From: Metopolophium dirhodum
Taxonomy: Eukaryota > Arthropoda > Insecta > Hemiptera > Aphididae
Assembly: GCF_019925205.1 (NCBI RefSeq)
Contig: NC_083564.1
Span: 13,178,134-13,242,133 of the forward strand
Direction of reading: 5' to 3'
DNA length: 64,000 nt
Below the pieces are notes generated by a model. It was given only the letters and a program-made list of their open reading frames with translations, ran no database searches and was not told the DNA's origin. Within the stretch, counting starts at the first letter, position 1. Each line of letters opens with the position of its first letter. Made by a program: the position numbers and the translations under genes. Below, in pieces: positions 12,365 to 23,700 of this stretch.

Positions 12365-14411
12365 ATGAGCAAATTCCAGGAGAATATTAAACACTTGATC
12401 CCAAGACCAAAAACACCCGTCGTCAAACCGCCGATGTACCGCTCGATTTATACTGAGTCTGTGAGGAGGACGTACAAGTCAAACAATAACTGTCATAAAA
12501 CTATGGGCTATGCCGAAGTTGAGCTCGATCCACCGTCACAGTTTCTAAAAAAACACACCAGAAAAGAGATGAAACCATTTGTCGGTAAGTTTTATGTAAA
12601 CTCCACAATATTGCTGGTACTAATATATTATTATCAGGGTTGTGAACTTAATGCATTTTCATGTTTTTTTTAATACTTTTTAAAAGGAATAAAGTTTAAT
12701 AAAAATTAATTGAAACGGGATTTGAACACGTCACTATAATATGCCAAAGAAATTTAGATATTGGATAAGTATGAATAAAATACCAAAAATAAATCATTTG
12801 GTAGCCATAATTTTGAATACAGTAGGTATATCGGTTAGGTATATTTTCAATCACATTTTCCAGAAATAAATAAAACCAAATGCTGTGCTAGAAAATCGAT
12901 TCAGCGACCGTGCGACGGCGCACCGACAAATGCTTCCAAAAAACTGCCAACAAAAACGCGGAAAAACATTAGGCAAACTAACATCATTGACGTTATAAGG
13001 AGGGTGCCACCATTGCCGAAGCATCGGGTCCAGGACACGAGGAATGGACACGTAATTGTTCTGAACGAGGCCGGCTTGGAGCCCACGTACGTGTCCAAGA
13101 AGGTATGTGTTGTATCATTATAATATACTTCTAATATTTCTCATGTAAATGTTTAGAATATATAAAATGTTTAATCTAAACAAGTAATATTGGGGGAGCT
13201 GGGAGGCTTGGAGGAGGCTAAAGCTTCACAAACATAAAACTAGATCCCTATCCCTTTCAATTAATTCTAATTTTTTATATTTTTTATTCATGCTAACCTT
13301 TAAGCTTATATGAAAATAGAGCTGGAGTTTCAGCCTAACTCCAGCTCCTAATAAGCTTATAAAGCTCCACCTATCAAATACGTAATACTTATACTACGAT
13401 GTATACTATATACTTACGATATCTTGGTTATTATTTAAGAATAAAATGTATTCATATATTTTATTAGGTACCTATTTAAGAAGTTACCTAGGACCTTTTT
13501 TTCAAAAATCAATATCAAATGTTTAGCCTTCTTAACTCATTCAGCTCAAAAAGTATTTGCATTTTTAAATTCGAAAGTACTGTAAGAGGATTCTGTGTGT
13601 CGAGTTCGTTATAATCAATATTTTATGTTTAGACATATTTTCATATTAATACCAATCGAATATGGACACAGACAGGTAAAAAAAGAAGAAATGATTACGT
13701 ATCCTAAAATAGTTTTTATTCCAATCAAGAGCGAACATTATTCCAGTAATATATTTTTATAAAGACTTACATTGTGGAGATGTTCTTTCTTATAAAAGAA
13801 CAAAATAATATAAACACAATCCTTATTTATTGAACAGATAACTCTAATCAATGAACAATATACATTGTACTCATTTTATACTCACCGTCGTCGTAGTGAA
13901 AGAATATTATAATATTTGTTAGTAATTATTGTTTGTTTTAAGAATTATGGAAAAACACCGGCATACATCGTGAAAATGTACAAGGAAAAAGAAATGGCCC
14001 AACTGATGGAGACTGAACGAAAACGAGCTGTAAAACTTCCATTCCGGTATTTGCCCGAAGGCGAACGTACCGAAATGTTGAGCGTAAGGGCCCGACCGAT
14101 TAATTTAAATACTTATTTCTTATTTTTCACGCTATTCTCTATCTCTATTTCACACCTTCTCATTATTTGTGCATGTGTCTGTATAACAAAGTCGACCGCC
14201 TTCGCTGACTTTTATATACGTGTTTTTCTCTCAGGGACTGAAGACAAATTGGGCTGAACTTCACAAGGAATTTTTACTGTTGCCAATGCTCACCGACACG
14301 GTACCGAAAATGAAAAGGAAAACCATGTTGGAGAAGCAGCTGAACAACTTGGAGAAAGACATCGACCTGTTAGAGAGGAACCCCTCCATTTATGTATGCC
14401 AAGATGTATAG
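12365..14411 (+). CDS. Enkur: Enkurin
   Basis: Adaptor of cilia and sperm flagella that, in vertebrates, tethers signalling proteins to TRPC channels and binds calmodulin. Exons 12365-12584, 12864-13102, 13943-14083 and 14235-14411 have GT-AG junctions with consistent phases and total 777 nt, 258 aa; mammalian enkurin is about 256 aa. N-terminus: proline-rich stretch (IPRPKTPVVKPPMYRS), then the family segment GYAEVELDPPSQFLKKHTR. Middle: DTRNGHVIVLNEAGLEPTYV, then KKNYGKTPAYI. C-terminus (about 165-258): basic/helical enkurin domain with LPEGERTEMLSGLKTNW, then LHKEFLLLPMLTDTVPK and a leucine-rich coiled end. The ATG at 12365 has A at -3 and gives the expected length. No break is visible. 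Introns are short except 13103-13942. Confidence 0.95.
13319..13347. repeat. Perfect 11-bp inverted repeat in enkurin intron 2
   Basis: GAGCTGGAGTT, a 7-nt spacer, then AACTCCAGCTC. It lies in a GC-richer patch starting near 13190 (GGGGGAGCTGGGAGG) that may be a degraded short transposon. No target duplication was found. Confidence 0.6.
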
Positions 14412-16771
14412 GTCTTTGAAAACTTTGAGAATCGTCTGCGTGTCTAACAAATAACATCACTGTTAAATATTATTTTTATTCTTTAGATATCATAAAAAAT
14501 AAGTAGGTATAACATTAGTTAACTAAACCTTTTTTTTTTATAAAAATCCAATTTTTCGTTGATGATAATAATTAATAACGATAGCAGTAATAGATATTAG
14601 GCATTTAGTATAACAATTACTTCTGAATAATATTGGTTTTAGATAATCGTAATTTTTTTTTTTTTAATCCATTAAGGTTAGGGTTATAGTAAGGTTAGGA
14701 TAAAATCCCATTAAGATAATCAAAGATGAAAAGTGTGATAACACAATAGAAAATGAATGGAATCTAGGTACCTCATACTATAAATATTGTATGATCCTAG
14801 GACACGGAGATTTTCCAGTAATTGTTTACTCTCTATAATGTTTAAATTATATATGTTTAACAGTATTGGAATTAAATCTAATGATATTTTAATTGCATTC
14901 AAAAACAGTACCTATTCTGAGCTCAGCAAGTAATTAAAAAATGGTAAAATAGTTGTTCAAAACTATGGTAGGTATATAGGTACGAAAATTGTAAATATGA
15001 TATTAATACTGCTTACATAGGTAGTTTAAAAATTAATTTCAGAATCTAAATTATATATTATTATGCATTAAACAATTTATAAGTACATTCATTATTTAAT
15101 AACTATATTATATATCTATCAAAAATTAACAATTTTGTTTTTAAACAGCCTTTTATTTTTTTATGTTATTAAATGTTCGACATTTCCCTTACAATTTTTT
15201 TAATATTTCAGAAGAACTGCACGTGCGGGGAGCTAATAGGTAGTAGGTACTCATTAGCGTAATTCTATTAAATTTCAGCAGGTGTGAAACTTTTATTAGT
15301 CCAATAACCGTAAGGAAAAATTAAGTCGTATTTTAAGCCAACGCTTCCATTGCGTGCACTAACTTTTTATATTTGATTACGAATATGCAAATATCAAAAT
15401 CTGTATGTTTTAAATACTGTATGTCTGTATAATATATATAATTAATAATTATACATATAAAATATAAAATATTTATATCAAATAAAAAATGTAATTTTGG
15501 TAAATTTAGTCCATAGTCAATTATAATGCATGATGGCTATCGAGCTGAAATCGATAACGAAATTATCACATAATTTTATTTCATTATTTGTTCAGTGTTG
15601 TTTTATCTTTTATAAAAAAAATTCAACAAATCAATAAAATAATATTATATTTTAATAGAATTAAAGTTCAGCTTCAGCTATGGTGTAAAAGCATGCCATT
15701 GCACTTGCTACATAATACCAGGGGGTGCAACTGTGCAAGTGCACAGTCCGTGCACAGTTCGTCGTGCACCCCCATAATTACGCTACTCTACCTACTTCAA
15801 CAGTTATGTCGTCATAATCGTTATGTCAGACGTCTGATAAGTGATAAATGTCTTATTACTCGTTATAGTTAGATCAATATGATAATAGATCCGCCGTATA
15901 TGGTCCCCGGATACAGCTCAAGATTAATTATGAATTAAACGGGCAAAAAACTGTTTTCTTGGAATGATTTCTCGATATATGAATCAAAATAAACGACGAA
16001 CCACATGTCTGTATATAGGTAGGCTACTTTTAAACGTGCTTAGATTCTTAGAATACTAATACTTGAGGGTCACAGGCAAGGTGCTGGCGATAAATTTTTA
16101 AACGAAATAGTTTCTAGTCATATTCATGTACCAACGTTACTATCTAGAATTAGATTCAGAATTCGAATACCTCAGAAGCCATAAAAATACGTACGGTAAA
16201 AACGAATTACCTATAGAGGCCGAAACCCTAATAGTCGAATAAAATCCATGTCTCTAGACTCTGGCGAATTGCGATTATAATGTTTTATAATTTCAAAACT
16301 AAAAACTTATTCCGTATGTTTATTGTATTATTGAATATGTCCATTATTGTACACTGTATAGTGTACCTTATTAGTTATTTCTACGAAGTTTTAAATTATT
16401 TCCATGGGTATACCTATTTTGATTTTACACATTCGATTCACTCAATTGAAATAAAGTATTTGAATATGGTTTTTCTACATTAAGTTGAAAATTACCGATC
16501 GTTTCTATATATTGTCTTTAAAAATTCCAACTTATTTTGTTTATTATTTTTAATTAAAAAATATGATCGCCAACGCTGTTTCACTTTTATTACAACTATT
16601 TGTTTCTTACATATTATGTACTTGTACCTACAACTATCACATAATCAGAATCGCTTTTTTATGCCAGTCTTTAAACTTTTTAAATATTTTCCTTAGCAAC
16701 CTACATATCAATAAATAACCATCTACTTAGTATTAAGTTATATTTCAAATATGTAAAGGGCCCTACCCTTA
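14412..16771. other. Intergenic, AT-rich, no gene recognised
   Basis: Downstream of enkurin. I see simple AT-rich sequence, the hairpin at 15721-15773, and short open frames (for example 15588-15872, 16280-16483) with no recognisable family. Nothing supports a gene here. Confidence 0.6.
15721..15773. repeat. Strong hairpin / miniature palindrome with TGCACAGT cores
   Basis: The outer arms are perfect: GGGGGTGCA at 15721-15729 and TGCACCCCC at 15765-15773. Inside is a second palindrome, ACTGTGCA-AG-TGCACAGT, plus a third TGCACAGT. It is far GC-richer than its surroundings and looks like the end or whole of a miniature inverted-repeat element. Confidence 0.7.
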
Positions 16772-16779
16772 GGTAAATC
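16772..16779. repeat. Left 8-bp target duplication of the hAT relic
   Basis: GGTAAATC, versus GGTAAAAC at 18781-18788: 7 of 8 match, as expected for an aged hAT insertion. Confidence 0.6.
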
Positions 16780-16997
16780 CAGGGACATAATTTGGGAGGG
16801 GGGGCAGGGGTATGCATTTGCCCAACCCTAGATTTTAAAGTGGCAACGGGCCGGCCGCCGCATGACAGTTTATCATGAAATGTCTTGACGGGCCGTGATA
16901 CAACATAAAAATTATTACCTATGAATATTATCATTTGAAACACTGAGATCAGAGGTAGATAACAATATTATATTGTCGCTAATCAGTGGTCAAAAAC

Positions 16998-17029
16998 ACA
17001 GACTTCCATAATAGTAAAGAAGTCTGTGG
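16998..17029. repeat. Short hairpin with 9-bp arms
   Basis: CACAGACTT, a ~14-nt spacer, then AAGTCTGTG, a few bases before the large palindrome at 17043. Confidence 0.6.
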
Positions 17030-17042
17030 CCGAAAATTATCT

Positions 17043-17457
17043 ATCCACGGTCTTAGAAGATAAGGTCGGACAACTATACATTATCAGCATTTCGCTTAGT
17101 GAGGCAAATCCATTTCAAAATTTGGCCGCTGTACAATAGGGCGCTGCCCTGCAGACTCTTTTTGAGGTTATGGCATTATAGTATTATACAAGTTCAAAAT
17201 AACCTTTGACCATATAAACTAGCTAGTTTATTATAAACCAACTAGTTTATATGGTCGGAGAAAATAATATAATAATAATATAGTCCATAAAAATAACCCC
17301 GAATGCCATATAAATATTGTTCTTAACCTCAAAATAAGTCTAGCCGGCAGCGCTTTTGCAGCAACTTGGGAAATGTTTTTGCCTCATTAAGTGGAAATAT
17401 TGTAATAGACGGGAGGGTGGGAAGTTGTCGGACCTTATCTTCTAAGACCGTGGATCT
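17043..17457. mobile_element. Foldback element 1: ~415-bp imperfect palindrome nested in the hAT relic
   Basis: The left end, ATCCACGGTCTTAGAAGATA, is repeated as its exact reverse complement at the right end, and the inversion continues inward with gaps to a centre near 17209-17255 (ACCATATAAACTAG mirrored as CTAGTTTATATGGT). ATCTAT occurs at both borders (17039-17044 and 17454-17459), a possible short target duplication that overlaps the terminal repeat. No coding potential. Confidence 0.8.
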
Positions 17458-17563
17458 ATCAGTAATTTACGATAGTACGATAAGACGAGTACAAAGCACG
17501 TCGAGATAAAGGATTATAACTACGAATAAAGTACGATTAAATAATATCTATGACTGAGACATT

Positions 17564-17588
17564 ACCACGGTTATATCTACAACCGTGG
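17564..17588. repeat. Short hairpin CCACGGTT / AACCGTGG
   Basis: 8-bp perfect arms around ATATCTAC. It shares the CCACGG word with the ends of the foldback at 17043-17457. Confidence 0.6.
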
Positions 17589-17650
17589 ATGTGACTAATT
17601 GACATTATGAGCATAGCTAAAATTTTTCTATCTCAAAAATATTACTGTAA

Positions 17651-17905
17651 CTGCCCAAAAGTTACTCTGAAACATTAAAAATACTATCCGTCCTTATGAT
17701 GTTACCTGTTTTCACTGCTTCTAATGAACGCTTTTTTTTATCACTCAAACGAATAAATTCTTTCTTAAGATTAACAATGGGTGATGGTCGACTTAATGAT
17801 CTATTGATTGTTGCTGTTGAAAGTGATGAAGCGTCAACAATCAATTTAGATGGAGCACTTTCAATTTTTACCAATTTGAAGAATAGCCGCTTCCCACTTA
17901 CATAG
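17651..17905 (+). pseudogene. hAT transposase C-terminal (dimerisation) fragment
   Basis: An 84-residue open segment beginning after an in-frame TAA. It contains YSETLKILSVLMMLPVFTAS, then NERFFLSLKRINSFLR, then TMGDGRLNDLLIV. This matches the conserved end of hAT transposases (usual pattern: LPVSTA..ERSFS.L..IK..LR..M...RL..L). The DDE catalytic core is absent upstream, which contains stops. It is a broken remnant, not a gene. A longer antisense frame (17662-17946) covers the same bases and is a shadow. Confidence 0.8.
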
Positions 17906-18219
17906 ACACATAGTGATATGTCAAACGCTAAAAAAACCCAATACATGTTACCTATTGCTTTATAGTATAACTGTATATTAATTATTAGTTACATCTTACT
18001 TCTTTAAATTTGTACTAATATATTATAAATAATTAATAAATATTATAGCTTATACCTAATTCCTTATTTGTATTACGCTTATGCTTTGTAAAATATATTA
18101 TTATAATTTATTAATGTTGAAGTTTCAAATAGGTGAGTATGCTTTAATAAAATTGATGTGTTTGATACTTAGTTGAATATTTTATTGGGATACTGTTATT
18201 AATATTATAAAAATTTGTT

Positions 18220-18612
18220 ATGATTTGCTGTCTTTGTCTAACACACGTGGGACATAGAAATAATGACCTAAGCGACTGACAGAAATTAAAGTACTTCTAG
18301 TTGTTCGATTAAAAAAATGTAAAGATGTTTCAATTGGTATACAAGTTTACTTTGCATCAGTCGAAGCATATTTTTAATATTTTTTTACTATATTTAATAT
18401 TAAAAAATTGACAAATTTATAAAATTTAAAATATTTATTCTCATCAAAATATTGCTACAATTGAAAAAGTACTTCGACCGATGCAAAGTAAACTTGTATA
18501 CCAATTCAAACATCTTTTTTTTTTAAATTGAACAACTAGAAGTACCTTAATTTTTTTCAGTCGCTTAAGGCGTTATTCCTATGTTCAACGTGTGTTCAAG
18601 ACAGAAAATCAC
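18220..18612. mobile_element. Foldback element 2: ~390-bp palindrome nested in the hAT relic
   Basis: Arms of about 150 bp. The left arm contains AACACACGT, then AAGCGACTGA, GTACTTCTAGTTGTTC and GGTATACAAGTTTACTTTGC; each recurs reverse-complemented in the same order in the right arm. The centre (about 18375-18470) is AT-rich. No open frame. Confidence 0.82.
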
Positions 18613-18780
18613 AGCATCCAACGCACTTAACAAAAAACGGATACCGTTTGTTTAATATAAATTGTAAATAAGTATAACCTATATGATGGTTGGAATCCTG
18701 AAGGGGAAGGATAGGGTTGTACTTAATGGGCCGGTCATTATTATGCCCTGCCTTAGCAAAATATTGAAATTACGCCCCTG

Positions 18781-18788
18781 GGTAAAAC
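18781..18788. repeat. Right 8-bp target duplication of the hAT relic
   Basis: GGTAAAAC, one mismatch from GGTAAATC at 16772-16779. Confidence 0.6.
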
Positions 18789-20532
18789 ATTAATAGTTGG
18801 ATATATTTATTAATTATTAGTTATTACCTTACAGAAATGTTCGATTTATTAATGTAGGTAAATAAAATGTTTTTTCTTGACACTATGAAAATATGTACCA
18901 AAAGTCGTCGATTAATCATCATCACTCAAATATTCTGTCTTAAGGGTCCCGGTGCCAGTTTTTCAAATTTTCCACAATTCGATAAAATTTGAAAATTAAA
19001 TTTTATATTTTAGTTTCCACCTCAATTATGAGACTTTTTTTACTAATCTACAACCCGATACCTATTTAGGCGGAGTTGATAGGGTGTATTATAGCAACAT
19101 TTTTTTTTTCGGAAAGCAGGGGTACTACAAATCATAGACAAAATCATTCTATAATGCATTTGTATTAAGTAATTATATCTAAATCTAATATTTCAAAATA
19201 CACGCTCTGCGAAACCATCACATAAATTCACTACCGGAAGTGTGCGCATCAGTGGCCATAGTTAATAGTTAGGTAATGCTAAAAACTTAATTATTATACC
19301 TAATTCGAGATATTCCATGTACCTATTTTAATTTTAATCATACATTTTGAGAAATGTTTATAGGTCACCTGTTCAAAGTAAATTTAAAAAGTAAAAAATT
19401 ATAATCATATTATTACGGTGCCCGGAATTTTTTTCATTTTTGTGTCGGTTCATAACGTCTTCACTCCGGTGTTTTCCGTATCGATAAAGTTGTGTACCTA
19501 GGCAATTCATTTTTGTTCATGCAGATAATATTATACATACTTACGTGCGTATATTATGTTCAAGAACTTCAAACTGTCAACACAGCTACAATTACGCTGA
19601 GAAGGCGAAAGTTTTGTGATGAAAATCTGTTCAAGAGATAGGAATAGTCAGTCGCGTACACTATTTACTGATACGAGTACCCATAAACCATGAATTTATT
19701 GTAATGTGCCTACCTATATCGATTATACCATTATGATCGTATACACAACGTGATGTGTGAAAAAGGTTGAATAATTAAATGAAAACACATTTGTAATGTT
19801 TTTATGAACTAATAAAATTTAATACATTTTCAGAGATTCAAAGTCCATAGAATTATAATTATAAATTAATGTATTTATAAATTAACGGTAACATACATAT
19901 TATGCATCTATGTGTATGTATTATATGATTACTTGTTAAAAATGACTATATTATAATTGATGAGATTCACAAACAGATCTATGACAAAAAAAAAAAAAAC
20001 AGAAAATTGTTTATAGTTAAAGTTATTTTAATTATAATATTAATTTTTTTATTCGATGACTAACACACAACCACGTCAAAAATTATAATAAAATTTACTC
20101 TTTAAAATGTTTTTTACTATCGGATTCAATTCCTTTTCTACAGTACATATTTATAGGTTTAAGGTGGGGTATATACCAGTAAAATGGCACGCGCACATTT
20201 GCCCAAACAACAAAACAGATGAGGTGAATGTGAACTTTAGATGATCATCGTTATTATACATCATCATGACATATATTATTAATTATCATTATTATTATTA
20301 TTATTATTATTTTTTTTTTTCATAAATATATATTTACTATCGTAATGCTGTGCGGTGGAATATATATTATGTAACCATTCTTACACTATTCATATTATAC
20401 TGCAACTATGTCGCGGCGATGTGGATCTAGTTTGAGTGAGTATATGATATATGATTATTGTTATTGTTATTATTATGACGTATGTAAGTGTGTTTGGGTG
20501 TGCGTGTGTGTTTGCGCGTGCGTAGTCGGCGT
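18789..20532. other. Intergenic region and orcokinin-A 3' flank
   Basis: No gene seen. It contains an (ATT)n run near 20287-20311 followed by a T tract and, at about 20480-20527, a GT/GC-rich run (TGTGTTTGGGTGTGCGTGTG) just past the orcokinin-A stop, which would lie in that transcript's 3' UTR on the - strand. Confidence 0.55.
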
Positions 20533-20737
20533 CTATTCCAAATTGGCCGCTGGCACCTTGTTGGGGCGTTTCACGAAGCTATTGAAAGCACTGCGATCGA
20601 TCTCGTCAAAGTTCTTCTTGACGAACCGGTCGAAACCACTGCGGTCGATCTCGTCAAAGTTCTTTTTCACGAACCGGTCGAACCCGCTGCGGTCGATTTC
20701 ATCAAAGTTTCTTTTTTGGCCACCGAAAGATACGCCA
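20533..20737 (-). CDS. Orcokinin: Orcokinin-A terminal exon
   Basis: Reads GVSFGGQKR, then NFDEIDRSGFDRFV-KK twice, then NFDEIDRSAFNSFV-KR and a tail PNKVPAANLE, stop at 20533-20535. NFDEIDRSGF is the hallmark orcokinin core. The acceptor is TTTTCAG (complement of 20738-20740). The repeat unit is 16 residues (48 bp). The C-terminal DRFV differs from the GFGFN-type ends common in crustaceans. The open frames on the + strand here (20408-20793) are antisense shadows. Confidence 0.95.
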
Positions 20738-23700
20738 CTGAAAACAATCATAATATGCATACTATAGAACCAACGGTGCAACCTGCAGAATAAGTAGTCC
20801 TATTCAGTATAGGAGGACCTATACATAATGACTAATGAGTGATATATAGGTATATTTGGTGTGAGTAAAATCCTAGTAAAACCAGGGAAAAAAACCTATA
20901 GTCATGCAGTCAACTGATTCTCAGTGGAACATAATAATATAATATTATACATAAATTATAAATATGATTTATATATCCATTATCCATATTAGTGTTATAT
21001 TACATATTATAGATAATTTATATGGACGCAAGACGTGGTCACTATACCTATTGTATTATATAATCACACTTATAATCACAGATTAAATAAAGATAGCATA
21101 TTGTATTATAATATTATGTACTTTAATAATATGATATTAAGATAATTGCGTTCTCTGCGCAGAGGACCAGATGCTATGTAAAAAATACCTATAATTTAAT
21201 TTAATTTCTATACACTAATACACTCCGCTCTCTAAAAAAGTTTCGGTTTGAAATCATGTGTTTAAAAAAAAATTATGTGTCTTGAATGGATTGGTATAAA
21301 AATATTTGTTATTAATTATTTGTATTATTATCTATTCACATTTTTTTTCATTATACATAATGACTAATATAATATCTCTATTCAGCTGTGATTTGTGAAC
21401 TATAAAATTGCATTACAATATTTATCGTTTATCACTAGTCAGGAACTCAGGAAAAAACACGGAATTATATATTCAACTTAGGTATTGATCACGCGTGTGA
21501 CTAATAGTAAGCTAATAAAATGTAAAACATACTTTTTGGGTACAATCATTAACTCATTTACATGGTAGATACTATTCGTTTCTTTATCCTTAATGTTATA
21601 AGTTTGTAAAATAGGTTTAAAAAAAAATACTTTTTTTGTGTGTTTTTACCTGTATTATAGAAAAACCAAAATTGAATACAATTTATTGTAGCTTGTAGGT
21701 ATAGAACAATATGACGTGTAAAATATTTTAATAATATATATTAACCACTTAACATTTATTCATTTTTGAATTTACATTTTCAATAATCGAATTTACTCCT
21801 TACGGATAAGGGATGTCTTTAATTTATCCATGGTAGGTACTTTTTATTTCAATCACCCAGCGCCCTAAAAATATAATTTTTTTTCCACGGTTTTTTGATC
21901 CTTATCGTATAACTACATAAAATTATTATTTTTTTCAATCCTCTCCCTCCCTTAAATCCCAAAAACCTCTGAGAAAGAACTCTGAATTCGCCCCTGATGA
22001 TAGCATTTATCTAATTATGTCTAAGACTAAGTGTATTGTCATACGAGCGTAAACATATTAAGAAAAACCATTGTCGTCCGATGTCAATAAAAACCGCATG
22101 GCTATATTGTAGTCGAAAACCAATTGGGATAAGCACTGATCGCAAGAAAAAAATTAATTTGAAATGTTCTAAGTAAAAACTTGGTAGTAGTTTAGAACAT
22201 ATTGTTGTTATCGTGTTTTTATAACAAAACGCTGAGGATTATTATTGTCTGTAAACAAAACATCGAAATACCCAGTACCAACAGGCTATATTGGCTATTG
22301 AAACAAATAACATTATTGTAAGATAACATAATATATTATGAATCGGACACAGTATCGAAGAAAGGCAGATATATTTTGAATAAACGCAATACACCTACCA
22401 CCTACGTATAATGTAAATAATTGTTATTAACGATCAATAACATATTATATTATTATATTTATACACAAAACTTCTATAAAACTAAATTGTCGTAATGAAC
22501 GGACCTGGACGTGTGCTGAATTACAGACTCTGTATTAAAAAAATAAGAAAAAAATATTATAAAAAGAAAAAAAATATCCAATTTCGATAAATCCACCTTT
22601 TGTGAATGATATAGACTTTGGTCTAACTGAACGACGTGATGCTGAACAGGTAGTGAAAACGTATTATTAAAACGTTATTTAAAACTTTTTTCACAAAATA
22701 TATTGTGTTGTTTTAAAATTCTTTAAAAACCATATTTTCTGGGCTTTGAGAGAAACAAAGTTTTTTCCCGGAAATTGTTTGGCATTATTATCCCTAGTTA
22801 ATAATATAATATAAAAACATGATAGTTTTATGCCATTAAGCGCTTATTAAAGAAATCAAAAAGGTATAATGTGTGATGTGTGTGTAGTGCGGACTGCAGT
22901 CAAAATGTTGGCTATGTTGTATCTTAATTAGTTTTCAAAATTTAAATGTATTTGCCAATACTTTAAATTATTGCAATATTTTGGTCACGCAAATAAAACT
23001 GACTATGTTTAACTGGCGATATTGAAAACGATTGTCAACTAATATTAATAAGCTGATAATCAGTGATCAACAAATTCATTTAGTTGGGAAATACTACATG
23101 TCTTAAAAATAATATTTTTAAACATTACGGCAATCGATAAAATAATCGGTAGTAGGTATGCTAAAAGAAGGTAATTCGAGAAGACCATTTGGGTGTACTC
23201 GAATTTCCTCCGAAAGCACTCGGAGACAATTCGAATGAAATAACGTCACCTAGGTACCTATATTAAAATATTTATAATTGTAAAATACATTACCTGAGGG
23301 TGTCAAATCGTTTGCTCTGCCCGAAACCTACACCGTCCAACGAATTAATATGACGGCTTTGCCTAGCGAAGTACTCAGCGCGGTCTCGCAATATCTCCAA
23401 GTCTCTAAGAAGATTTTCTCCCTCTGGAAAAAAAAAAACAAATAAGTAAAACCATAGAACCTACCTAGGTAATAAAATCAAAACGTCAAGATACATCTTA
23501 GCCGTTTTCATTGCATCTGCGCGACAATTATATATCCAATAGGATATGGAACTATTTGTTGACGTTCACAGTTGCTATGCATAAATATGTATATATATTT
23601 TCTACATATATCATATATGTATGCGTTATGTTATGTAGGGTAGAACTGTAGAAGTATATAGAGCGCGACGATCTCCGTAAATGCTCAATAGTAGTATGGA

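Larger units (their letters stand above)
16780..18780 (+). mobile_element. Degenerate hAT transposon with nested foldback elements
   Basis: The left end starts CAGGGACATAATTT and the right end, read inverted, starts CAGGGGCGTAATTT (12 of 14 match). The 8-bp flanks match at 7 of 8 positions; hAT elements make 8-bp duplications. Inside, 17651-17905 encodes a hAT C-terminal dimerisation segment on the + strand. Two large palindromes (17043-17457 and 18220-18612) interrupt it. Without them the element would be about 1.2 kb, so much transposase sequence has also been deleted. It is not autonomous. Confidence 0.78.

Noticed and set aside
20408..20793. Two overlapping + strand open frames with internal repeats
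   Set aside because: They are antisense to the orcokinin-A repeat exon; the periodicity comes from the 48-bp coding repeats on the other strand.
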